NCBI GenBank assembly: GCA_036278755.1
Contig: DASUKL010000013.1
Location: 1 to 43,623, forward strand
From: DASUKL01 sp036278755
GTDB taxonomy: Bacteria > Chloroflexota > Limnocylindria > Limnocylindrales > CSP1-4
DNA: 43,623 nucleotides
Direction: 5' to 3'
Shown here: positions 1-7,673 of the stretch, piece by piece
How the letters are laid out: each line of letters starts with the position of its first letter
Numbering within the stretch: the first letter of the stretch is position 1
Made by a program: the position numbers and the translations under genes
Notes under the pieces: model-generated
Databases searched by the model: none
Seen by the model: only the letters and a program-made list of their open reading frames with translations
What the model was told of the DNA's origin: nothing

Positions 1-42
1 ATCCGGTCCAGTTTTCGCAAGCCATCTCAGGAGCGTCGTGAC

Positions 43-1062
43 ATGCCTACCAACGACCTTGTCGTCGCTGATCTCACCTGCCCGCCGGGCGCGTCAGCCC
101 GCGGTCGGATCGTCGTCGGTTACGAGCAGGATGGCACTGAGGTAGCCCTGCCGGTCCTGCTCATGAACGGCGCCTCGCCGGGTCCCACGGTCTACCTCGG
201 CGGCCTCATCCACGGCGATGAGCCCTCCGGAGCCGAGGTCATCCGGCGAGTCATGCGGGAGCGGGTCCAGCCCGCCGATCTGGCTGGCCGTCTCATCGCC
301 TTCCCTGTCCAGAACCCCCTGGCGTTCCGAACGAGCACCTACCACAGCCTCGAGGATGGCCTCAACGCCAACCGGATCTTCCCGGGGGATCCAACGGAGA
401 CGTTGACCAACCGAGCGGTGGCCGCGATCTCCACGCATGCCATCGATCAGTCGGACTACGTGCTCGACCTGCACTGCAATGCGCGCGACTCGATCCTCTT
501 CAACTTCGTGCGCTGGAGCGACTCCGCCGCCGGTCGTGAGAGCGTCACCTTGTCCACGGCCTTCGGCTTCACAACGATCATCTCCGAGGCCAAGCGACAG
601 GGGTACGGCTTCGAGGAGCGCCTCGTCGGGCTGCTCGCGGACATGTCGTTGGCTGCCGGCAAGCCGACCCTGACCGTGGAGCTGACCCCGAACTACGACT
701 TCGACTCAGGGATCATCGAGGGTGGGGTGCGGGGTGTGCTCAACGTGCTGCGCCATCTCCACATGCTCGAGGGGGCGCCAGAGCCACAAGTGGGCCTTCC
801 GATCATCCAGGGGGTCCTGGGACCGCAGCTGCGGGTGACGCCAGAACGCGGCGGCTTCGTCCACCCCCAGGTACCGATCGGGACCTGGGTCGAAGCAGGG
901 CAGTCCGTGGTCCTGATCCGCGACCCCTGGGGCGACGTGATCGAGGAGATCCGAAGCCCGGCTGCGGGCTACGTCCTCGCCTATCCGCGCCATGGCAACC
1001 ACGCCGCCGCGAGTGGTGACGTGGTCGTGTTCGTGGCGCCTATCCACCCCTCGATCACATGA
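43..1062 (+). CDS. Succinylglutamate desuccinylase/aspartoacylase-family (M14) zinc hydrolase
   Basis: A 339-residue zinc-dependent amidohydrolase of the AstE/AspA branch of the M14 carboxypeptidase fold. The zinc motif HGDE lies at residues 57-60, the third zinc ligand is H144 in VLDLHCN, and the likely catalytic glutamate is in TLTVELTP near residue 225. The C-terminal 80 residues resemble the small beta-barrel domain of this family. Family members remove acyl groups from N-acyl amino acids; the substrate here is not readable. The start is set by AGGAG at 29-33, nine bases before the ATG. It is the first gene of a + strand run including an SDR and a Dpp-type importer, so it probably deacylates an imported acylated amino acid or peptide-like compound (inference). 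It has no signal peptide, so it should be cytoplasmic. Confidence 0.85.
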   Translation: MPTNDLVVADLTCPPGASARGRIVVGYEQDGTEVALPVLLMNGASPGPTVYLGGLIHGDEPSGAEVIRRVMRERVQPADLAGRLIAFPVQNPLAFRTSTYHSLEDGLNANRIFPGDPTETLTNRAVAAISTHAIDQSDYVLDLHCNARDSILFNFVRWSDSAAGRESVTLSTAFGFTTIISEAKRQGYGFEERLVGLLADMSLAAGKPTLTVELTPNYDFDSGIIEGGVRGVLNVLRHLHMLEGAPEPQVGLPIIQGVLGPQLRVTPERGGFVHPQVPIGTWVEAGQSVVLIRDPWGDVIEEIRSPAAGYVLAYPRHGNHAAASGDVVVFVAPIHPSIT

Positions 1063-1091
1063 GCAATGCGGCCCAGGCAGGAGGGCGGATC

Positions 1092-1844
1092 ATGGATGAG
1101 CAGGCACGACCGGTGGCGGTCGTCACCGGGGCGGGTTCCGGGATCGGGCGAGCGATCGCTCGGGCCCTCGCCGCAGAGGGCTTCGCGATCGCGATCTTCG
1201 AGCGGCAGCCCGAGCGCGCCGCCGCCGTCGCGGCGGAGATCGAGGCGGAGGGTGGCACGTCGATCGCCCAGGCGGTGGATGTGACCGCTCGCACCGAGGT
1301 CGAGGCGGCGGTCGGCGACGTCATCGACCGTTGGGGGCGAATCGATGTGCTCGTGAACAACGCGGGTACCGGCTGGCTCGGCATGGTCGAGGAGCTCGCA
1401 GAGGAGGACTGGGACCATGTGATGGCGGTCAATGTGAAGAGCGTCTTCCTGTGCTCCAAAGCGGTGATCCCTCACATGAGCGCGCGTGGCGGCGGGCGGA
1501 TCATCAATGTCGCCTCGGTGGCCGGCCTGGTCGCGTCCCCAGGTCGGGCCGCGTACTGCGCCTCGAAAGGCGCGGTCGTGATGCTTACCCGGGCCATGGC
1601 CGTCGACTGCGCCACGCGCAACATCAACGTCAACTCGATCTGTCCTGGCGTCGTCGTCACGGCGATGACCGAGGAGTCGCTGCGCGACCCGGCCGTCCGT
1701 CAGCAGAAGCTAGACGGGACCCCGCTCGGCCGGCTGGCGCAGCCGGAGGAGATCGCGCCCGCTGCCGTCTACCTCGCTGGCCCCGGCGCCGGCTTCGTCA
1801 CGGGAACCGCGATCGTCGTGGATGGTGGTTGGAGCATCGACTGA
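1092..1844 (+). CDS. Short-chain dehydrogenase/reductase (classical SDR)
   Basis: A 250-residue classical SDR, a NAD(P)-dependent oxidoreductase. It has the cofactor motif TGAGSGIG (12-19), NNAG near 89-92, and the catalytic set S142, Y155 and K159 (YCASK). The C-terminal CPGVVVTAM and GGW ending are typical of 3-oxoacyl-ACP reductase-like sugar or alcohol dehydrogenases. A start at 1059 would overlap the previous stop as ATGA. The ATG at 1092 is preferred because AGGAGGG at 1079-1085 sits six bases before it, and because the protein then begins right before the first beta strand. It is probably co-transcribed with the M14 hydrolase. The substrate is unknown. Confidence 0.88.
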   Translation: MDEQARPVAVVTGAGSGIGRAIARALAAEGFAIAIFERQPERAAAVAAEIEAEGGTSIAQAVDVTARTEVEAAVGDVIDRWGRIDVLVNNAGTGWLGMVEELAEEDWDHVMAVNVKSVFLCSKAVIPHMSARGGGRIINVASVAGLVASPGRAAYCASKGAVVMLTRAMAVDCATRNINVNSICPGVVVTAMTEESLRDPAVRQQKLDGTPLGRLAQPEEIAPAAVYLAGPGAGFVTGTAIVVDGGWSID

Positions 1845-1880
1845 CATGGATCGCAGAACCATGCCCAGCCCGTCCACTGC

Positions 1881-1906
1881 GCGACCGTGCGACCTGCGAC
1901 GGTCGC
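1881..1906. other. Small intergenic hairpin before the ABC importer
   Basis: An 8-bp perfect stem (GCGACCGT at 1881-1888, ACGGTCGC at 1899-1906) with a 10-base loop, in the 109-bp gap between the SDR gene and the binding-protein gene. It could attenuate or punctuate transcription between the two gene groups. There is no T-run after it, and I saw no clear -35/-10 pair in the gap. Confidence 0.3.
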
Positions 1907-1953
1907 CCATCAGCCACGACCCGTGTCTCTCAATGCACTGAGGAGGAATTGAG

Positions 1954-3648
1954 GTGTTCATCGATCGGTACAACAGGCCCCGAAGCAGTCCCACGCCGCG
2001 GCTCCGTCGAGCGCTGCCCGGCCTGGCGGTCGCGGTCGCCATGCTTGCCAGCGCATGCGGCTCAAGTGCCAGTCCCAGCGTCAACCCGAGCGGTGAGCCT
2101 TCGACAAGTGCCGCGGCGACCTCGGCCGGGACCTCCGCATCGAGCTCGAGCGCCGCGTCGCCGCAGGCCGGTGGATCGGTGATCGTCGACTACGTGGGCG
2201 ATCCGGGCACGCTCAATCCGACGAAGGACGGTGGTCTCTCAGACAACATCATCACCCTGCAGATCCGTGATCGCCTGGTCTGTCCCGGCCAGGATGGCGG
2301 CATCACCCCGTGCCTGGCGACGAGCTGGGACACCCCCGACCCGACGACCTACATCTTCCACCTCCGCCAGGGGGTAACCTTCAGCAACGGTGCTCCGTTC
2401 ACCGCGGCTGACGCTAAGTACACGGTCGACACCCTTACCCTCTCGAAGGACTCAGACTTCTATCAAGCCGAAGGGCCGATCGAAGGCACGAAGATCATCG
2501 ACGATCACACGTTCGAGATCGACCTCTCCAGCCCAGATCCCTACTTTCTTGAGTACATGTCTTTGGACTCCGACCTAGGGATCATGCCGAACGGGTGGAT
2601 GGATCAATGCGGGACGACATGCGACACGACGACAGTCGGGACGGGTCCGTTCATGCTCAAAGATTGGGTGAAGGGCGACCACATCACCCTCGTCCGCAAC
2701 CCACACTATTGGGATCAGCCGCGGCCATATCTCGATACGCTCACCTTCAAGGTCACGCCCGACCCTGAGGCGCAGGTCCTCCAGCTGAAGTCCGGTGCGG
2801 CTGACATCCTCTACGCTGTGCCCTTCAAGGACCTGGCCGATCTGTCCAAGACGCCGGGAATCACCGTCGACAAGCACGGCTCGGGGAGCCTGACAGAGGT
2901 TGTGCTCAACAATCGCGTCGCACCCTTCAACAATCTCCAGGTTCGCGAAGCCATGCAGTACGCGATCAACCGTCAGCAGATCGGAGAGGTGGCCATGTAT
3001 GGCTATTTCGATCCGGTCACGGATCTACTGCCACCCTGGCACTGGGGCCACGATGCGGATTTCCCGGCGCCAGCATACGACCCGCAAAAGGCAACTCAAC
3101 TCTTGGCCCAAGCTGGGTACGACTCGGGCCACCCACTCTCGTTCGAGCTGCGTATCATCAACAATCAGGATTTCATCGATCAAGCCACTCTGATCCAACA
3201 GCAACTCGCGCAGATCGGTGTCCAAGTGAAGGTCACACCACTCGACAAAGCGACTTTCCTCGCGCCGATGTTCTATACACCCGGTGCGAAGAATCTCTCG
3301 TGGCAGGCCGGCCTGGAGCGTTTCACCTTCGGAGCGATCACGCCGTCTTTGGCATATCAGACTTACGACACAGGTTCCTACATCAACTTCTGCGGCGTGA
3401 ACCTCCCCGGAGGACTCCAGGATCCCACATTGCAGTCGCTGATCGACCAGGCCAAGGTCGAAGGGGATCAGACCAAGGCAAAGGCACTCTTCCAGCAGAT
3501 CTCCCAGCAGTTCTATAAGGACGCGCTGACCGTGTATCTGCCTTGGCAGGATAATGTGATGGCGACGCGTGATAGGGTCCAGGACTTCCACGTACTGGCA
3601 GGCCCTGTATACCCGCTGCAGTATGTATGGGTCAACGACGGCAAGTAG
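1954..3648 (+). CDS. ABC transporter substrate-binding lipoprotein, peptide/nickel family (SBP_bac_5)
   Basis: A 564-residue extracytoplasmic solute-binding protein of the DppA/OppA family. A hydrophobic stretch ends in the lipobox LASAC, so C35 is the lipidated residue. A Ser/Ala/Thr-rich linker to about residue 75 precedes the folded domain. The family signature region (TYIFHLRQGVTF, then the GTGPFMLKDW and NPHYW blocks) is intact and the length is normal. Start: GTG at 1954, seven bases after AGGAGG (1941-1946). It leads the permease and ATPase genes that follow, so it supplies their ligand, probably a peptide or a peptide-like or glycosidic compound. Base composition is visibly less GC-rich than in the right half of the window, which would fit transfer. 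Confidence 0.92.
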   Translation: MFIDRYNRPRSSPTPRLRRALPGLAVAVAMLASACGSSASPSVNPSGEPSTSAAATSAGTSASSSSAASPQAGGSVIVDYVGDPGTLNPTKDGGLSDNIITLQIRDRLVCPGQDGGITPCLATSWDTPDPTTYIFHLRQGVTFSNGAPFTAADAKYTVDTLTLSKDSDFYQAEGPIEGTKIIDDHTFEIDLSSPDPYFLEYMSLDSDLGIMPNGWMDQCGTTCDTTTVGTGPFMLKDWVKGDHITLVRNPHYWDQPRPYLDTLTFKVTPDPEAQVLQLKSGAADILYAVPFKDLADLSKTPGITVDKHGSGSLTEVVLNNRVAPFNNLQVREAMQYAINRQQIGEVAMYGYFDPVTDLLPPWHWGHDADFPAPAYDPQKATQLLAQAGYDSGHPLSFELRIINNQDFIDQATLIQQQLAQIGVQVKVTPLDKATFLAPMFYTPGAKNLSWQAGLERFTFGAITPSLAYQTYDTGSYINFCGVNLPGGLQDPTLQSLIDQAKVEGDQTKAKALFQQISQQFYKDALTVYLPWQDNVMATRDRVQDFHVLAGPVYPLQYVWVNDGK

Positions 3649-3685
3649 TCAGTCATAGGATTGCTGACGGAGCGGTAAGCGGGCA

Positions 3686-4615
3686 GTGACAGCGTATGTC
3701 GGGCGGCGTCTGGTGCTGCTCGTGCCCGTTCTGTTGGGTGTATCCATCGCAGTGTTCCTGCTCGTGCACCTGGCGCCGGGGGACCCCGTGACGAGTCAGC
3801 TCGGCTTGTATCCATCTCCCCAGACTGTGGCGCGGTTGCGCCACAGTCTGGGGCTGGACGACCCTCTTCCGGTCCAGTACATCATCTGGCTCGGACGGGT
3901 GCTTCACGGAGATCTCGGCAACTCCCTGTACGCGCATGCGCCGGTTACGGACCTGATCCTCCAACGGTTCCCGACCACGTTGGCCCTGACCGTCGCCAGC
4001 ACGATCTTTGCTCTCGTTATCGGCATTCCGCTGGGCGTTGTCTCGGCTACGCACAGGGATGGGATCGTCGATCACATCGGGCTGATCTTGTCCATGATCG
4101 GTGTATCCATCCCGGTCTTCTGGCTCGGTTTCCTGCTCATCCTGGCCCTTGCGGTCAGTATCCAGATCTTTCCACCTGGCGGCTCCATCTCCACGTATGG
4201 TCCAATCGCCCTCGTTCTGCCATCCGTAACACTTGGGGCGTCATTCGTTGGTGTAGTCGTTCGCTTTACTCGTGCAACCATGCTTGAGGTCCTAGGGCAG
4301 GACTATGTGCGTACCGCACGGGCCAAGGGCCTCTCGGAGATGCGCGTCAACTATGAGCACGCCCTAGGAAATGCCCTGATACCGCTAACGACCGTCGTGG
4401 GCTTGCAGGTTGGCCTCCTGCTGTCTGGGGCTGTGCTCACCGAGACGGTCTTCTCGTTGCCCGGTCTGGGACTCCTGATGACCGATGCGGTGGCGGCCCG
4501 CGACTACCCACTGATCCTGGGCAGCGTTCTTGCGGTGGCCGTCTTGGTCGTGTTGGTCAATCTTGCGGTCGACCTGCTTTACGGGGTTCTGGATCCACGA
4601 ATCCGCTATGACTGA
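3686..4615 (+). CDS. ABC transporter permease, DppB type
   Basis: A 309-residue inner-membrane permease. The start VGRRLVLLVPVLLGVSIAVF followed by LAPGDPV is the classic DppB/OppB N-terminus with the first transmembrane helix. Five further helices follow. The cytoplasmic EAA loop, which docks the ATPases, is DYVRTARAKGLSEMRV. Start: GTG at 3686, 37 bases after the binding-protein stop. It overlaps the next permease by 8 bp, so the two are translationally coupled. Codons 46-55 contain a perfect 13-bp inverted repeat, listed separately. It forms a heterodimeric channel with the DppC-type protein. Confidence 0.92.
   Translation: MTAYVGRRLVLLVPVLLGVSIAVFLLVHLAPGDPVTSQLGLYPSPQTVARLRHSLGLDDPLPVQYIIWLGRVLHGDLGNSLYAHAPVTDLILQRFPTTLALTVASTIFALVIGIPLGVVSATHRDGIVDHIGLILSMIGVSIPVFWLGFLLILALAVSIQIFPPGGSISTYGPIALVLPSVTLGASFVGVVVRFTRATMLEVLGQDYVRTARAKGLSEMRVNYEHALGNALIPLTTVVGLQVGLLLSGAVLTETVFSLPGLGLLMTDAVAARDYPLILGSVLAVAVLVVLVNLAVDLLYGVLDPRIRYD
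3821..3850 (+). repeat. Perfect 13-bp inverted repeat inside the DppB-type gene
   Basis: CAGACTGTGGCGC (3821-3833), loop GGTT, then the exact reverse complement GCGCCACAGTCTG (3838-3850). In mRNA it makes a strong hairpin about 135 bases after the start codon. It encodes an ordinary stretch of the permease (around TVARLRHSLG), so it sits within a conserved periplasmic part of the protein. Confidence 0.85.
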
Positions 4616-5510
4616 TGCAAGCGGGCCCGGGGTGCCCCTCGGACTCGCGGTCCGCAGGGCAGCGTCGTTGGCTGCGCGCCCCGCCTGGGTGCGCCGGTTC
4701 GCTCGCAACCGACTGGGTCTCCTCGGTGCGTTCGGGATCGCAGTGTTCCTGGCCGTGGGCATCCTCGCGCCGTATATCGAACCGCGCCCGTACGCGGAAT
4801 TCGATCTCGCCCACCGACTGGTCGGTCCTAGCACCGCTCATCTGCTGGGGACGGACCAGTTCGGGCGCGATCAGCTATCGCGAATCCTGTATGGCGCTAG
4901 GATCTCGCTGACGGTTGCCCTCGCCGGGACATCGATCGGTACGGTGGTCGGGATGCTCCTCGGTGCCCTTGCCGGCTACATCGGCGGATGGGTCGATGAG
5001 GCTGTCATGAGAGCGATGGATATCGTTCTGGCTTTCCCACAGATCGTGCTCGCGATCGCCGTAGCTGCGCTGTTGGGTCCAAGCATCATCAATGTGATCT
5101 GGATCATCGGCCTCTTGATCGTACCGCAGTTCGCTCGCGTGACCCGTGGGTCCGTGATCGCCGTCATGGGCCTCGAATACGTCACAGCGGCGCGCACCGT
5201 CGGACAGCACGAGCGAGCGATCCTCTTCGGGCATGTCCTTCCCAACGTCCTTGGGCCTCTCGTCGTCCTTGCGTCGCTGACGATTCCGAACGCGATCATC
5301 ACCGAAGCTGCCCTGAGCTTCCTCGGTGTTGGCGTTCAGCTTCCCACACCTAGCTGGGGCAACCTCCTGTCCGGCGGGAACACATTCCTCCTCCAGGCCC
5401 CTTGGCTGACGATCTTTCCCGGGATCGCGATCACGTTGGCCGTCCTCTCATTCAACGTCGTTGGAGACGGATTGCGCGACGCGCTGGATACGTCGGGAGG
5501 GCACGAATGA
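4608..5510 (+). CDS. ABC transporter permease, DppC type
   Basis: A 300-residue second permease of the peptide importer. It has the DppC-type N-terminal cytoplasmic segment (RRFARNRLGLLGAFGIAVF), then a transmembrane helix, the LLGTDQFGRDQLSRILYGAR block typical of this subunit, and the EAA loop EYVTAARTVGQHERAI. It ends with the usual FNVVGDGLRDALD. Start: ATG at 4608, overlapping the end of the upstream permease. A longer in-frame start at 4530 lies inside that gene and would add residues unlike the family, so it was not used. The stop overlaps the next start (ATGA at 5507). Confidence 0.92.
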   Translation: MTDASGPGVPLGLAVRRAASLAARPAWVRRFARNRLGLLGAFGIAVFLAVGILAPYIEPRPYAEFDLAHRLVGPSTAHLLGTDQFGRDQLSRILYGARISLTVALAGTSIGTVVGMLLGALAGYIGGWVDEAVMRAMDIVLAFPQIVLAIAVAALLGPSIINVIWIIGLLIVPQFARVTRGSVIAVMGLEYVTAARTVGQHERAILFGHVLPNVLGPLVVLASLTIPNAIITEAALSFLGVGVQLPTPSWGNLLSGGNTFLLQAPWLTIFPGIAITLAVLSFNVVGDGLRDALDTSGGHE

Positions 5511-6502
5511 GCGGAGAGCCCACGCTCGCCGTGTCCGACCTCGCGATAGATCTCGCTCTGCCTGACCGTACTATCCACGCTGTGCGCGGGTTGTCGTACG
5601 ACCTCGCGCGGGGCGAGGCGCTCGGTATCGTTGGCGAATCCGGCTCGGGCAAGACTACAAGCGCCTTGGCGCTTCTCGGGCTCCTCCCGAAGGGCGTGGG
5701 AAGGGTCGTGCATGGCAGCATGCGCTTCGAAGGCCGTGAACTCGTTGGCGCGTCAACTCGCGAGCTGCAATCGGTCAGGGGCGCGGGCATCGCGATGGTC
5801 TTCCAAGACCCGCTCGCCAGCCTCAACCCTGTGATGCCCATCGGTAGGCAGATCAGCGAAGCTCTGGGGGCGCACAAGGGGCTCTCTGGCGCTGCGGCGC
5901 GGACGCGGACCATCGACCTCCTCGCGATGGTGGGCATCGCCAGTCCGAAGCGGCGGGTCGAGGACTACCCGCACCAATTCAGCGGCGGCATGCGCCAGCG
6001 AGTGATGCTGGCGATGGCTCTGTCCTGCGAGCCTGCCTTGCTGGTCGCGGATGAGCCTACGACCGCTCTCGATGTGACCATCCAGGCCCAGATCCTCGAT
6101 CTTCTCAATCGACTGCGACGCGAATTGCGCATGACCGTCCTCATCATCAGTCACGACCTTGGGGTCGTCGCAGACGTGGCGGACCGGGTCGCCGTGATGT
6201 ACGCCGGACGGATCGTGGAGATCGGCTCCACGAACGAGGTCATCGACCGTCCGCGACACCCCTACACCATCGGCCTCCTGCAGTCGATACCTCGACTTGA
6301 CCGGCCACGCACGTCCGAACTCAGTTCGATCGAGGGCGGGCCCCCGGACCTCTCGAAGCCGTTGCGGGGGTGCCCATTCCGCCCCCGCTGCGCTTGGGCG
6401 ATCCAGCGCTGCGAGGATACCGACCCTTCACTGGAGCCAGTTGGTGGGGGGCATTCTGTGGCCTGCTGGGTCAAACCGCATCAACCGGATGCAGTGCCAT
6501 GA
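5507..6502 (+). CDS. ABC transporter ATP-binding protein, DppD type
   Basis: A 331-residue ATPase that powers the importer. Walker A is GESGSGKT (43-50), the Q-loop region is MVFQDPLASLNPV, the signature is FSGGMRQRV, Walker B is LLVADEPTTALDV, and the H-loop is ISHDLGVV. The C-terminal GCPFRPRCAWAIQRC is the cysteine-rich oligopeptide/dipeptide extension found in DppD/OppD, which often binds an iron-sulfur cluster. Start: ATG at 5507 overlapping the permease stop, with GGGAGG at 5495-5500. A start at 5402 would run inside the permease gene. It pairs with the following ATPase. Confidence 0.93.
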   Translation: MSGEPTLAVSDLAIDLALPDRTIHAVRGLSYDLARGEALGIVGESGSGKTTSALALLGLLPKGVGRVVHGSMRFEGRELVGASTRELQSVRGAGIAMVFQDPLASLNPVMPIGRQISEALGAHKGLSGAAARTRTIDLLAMVGIASPKRRVEDYPHQFSGGMRQRVMLAMALSCEPALLVADEPTTALDVTIQAQILDLLNRLRRELRMTVLIISHDLGVVADVADRVAVMYAGRIVEIGSTNEVIDRPRHPYTIGLLQSIPRLDRPRTSELSSIEGGPPDLSKPLRGCPFRPRCAWAIQRCEDTDPSLEPVGGGHSVACWVKPHQPDAVP

Positions 6503-7614
6503 CCGCCGTGCAGACCGCCGCGCCGGCCGTATCTCGATCTCAGCCGCACGAACCGTTGCTAGCAGTCGACGGCCTTCGAGTCTGGTTTCCGGTCCGTCGC
6601 GGCGTCTTGCGCCGTCGGGTGGGATGGGTCAAAGCGGTTGATGATGTCAACTTCCACCTGTCGACCGGGAAGACGCTGGGCGTCGTGGGTGAGTCGGGAG
6701 CGGGAAAGACGACCGTTGCGCGCGCGATCGTTCGGATCCAACCGATCACCGCTGGAGCGGTGCGCCTAGCGGGGATGGACCTCGGGGCCCTGCATGGCGC
6801 CGAGCTCCGACGAGCCCGACGACAAGTCCAGATGATCTTCCAGGACCCATACGGCAGCCTCGATCCTCGGCAGACCGTCGGCGACATCCTCGCCGAGCCC
6901 CTCGCGGTCCATGGCCTCGTGCCACGCGTTGGTCGGGAGGCGCGAGTGGCGGAACTACTGGAACTGGTCGGCCTCGAGCCAGATCACGCCGATCGGTACC
7001 CTCGGGAGCTCAGCGGGGGCCAACGGCAGCGCGTGGGGATCGCTCGTGCCATCGCTGTCCAACCCGCGCTGATCGTCTGTGACGAGCCCGTCAGCTCGCT
7101 CGATGTGTCGATACAGGCCCAGGTCATCAATCTGCTGACGCGACTGCAGCGCGAACTCGGCCTTTCATACGTGTTCATCGCCCACGATCTGGCCGTCGTG
7201 CGCCATATCGCTGACCGTGTGGCCGTCATGTATCTCGGTCGAATCGTCGAATCCGGGCCGGTCGAGTCCGTCTACAGCCATCCGGCTCATCCGTACACGG
7301 TCGCGCTGCTGTCTGCAGCGCTGCCTATCGAGGCTACCGCTCGGCGGCGGAAGCGGATCATCCTTCCTGGCGAGATCCCGAGCCCGGACCGACCGCCGAC
7401 GGGATGCAGCTTCCATCCGCGATGTTGGCTCAGGACGCGGCTCGGGAACCCGGAGATCTGCGAGCGCGAGTCGCCGCAACTGCGGTCCGTTGCGGGCAGC
7501 GAAGCAGTTGCCTGCCATTTCGCCGAGCGGACCTCTGAATTCGACCAGACAGCAACCGCGGCCCACGACCCTCTCAGGTCGGGGCCAAGTCCGAGTGGCG
7601 GAGCCGCGGCGTGA
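6499..7614 (+). CDS. ABC transporter ATP-binding protein, DppF type
   Basis: A 371-residue partner ATPase. Residues 15-45 include the DppF-type VWFPVRRGVLRRRVGWVKAV. Walker A is GESGAGKT, the Q-loop is MIFQDPYGSLDPRQTV, the signature is LSGGQRQRVGIARA, and Walker B is IVCDEPVSSLDVS. The oligopeptide C-terminal extension contains GCSFHPRC. Start: ATG at 6499, overlapping the DppD-type stop as ATGA. It ends 59 bp before the hydrolase gene and completes a canonical five-gene importer in the order binding protein, B, C, D, F. Confidence 0.93.
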   Translation: MTAVQTAAPAVSRSQPHEPLLAVDGLRVWFPVRRGVLRRRVGWVKAVDDVNFHLSTGKTLGVVGESGAGKTTVARAIVRIQPITAGAVRLAGMDLGALHGAELRRARRQVQMIFQDPYGSLDPRQTVGDILAEPLAVHGLVPRVGREARVAELLELVGLEPDHADRYPRELSGGQRQRVGIARAIAVQPALIVCDEPVSSLDVSIQAQVINLLTRLQRELGLSYVFIAHDLAVVRHIADRVAVMYLGRIVESGPVESVYSHPAHPYTVALLSAALPIEATARRRKRIILPGEIPSPDRPPTGCSFHPRCWLRTRLGNPEICERESPQLRSVAGSEAVACHFAERTSEFDQTATAAHDPLRSGPSPSGGAAA

Positions 7615-7673
7615 TCTCGGACCGTCCTGGTCGCTAATGACTTGCTCGACCCCGTTTTTGAAGGAGCCCGCAC

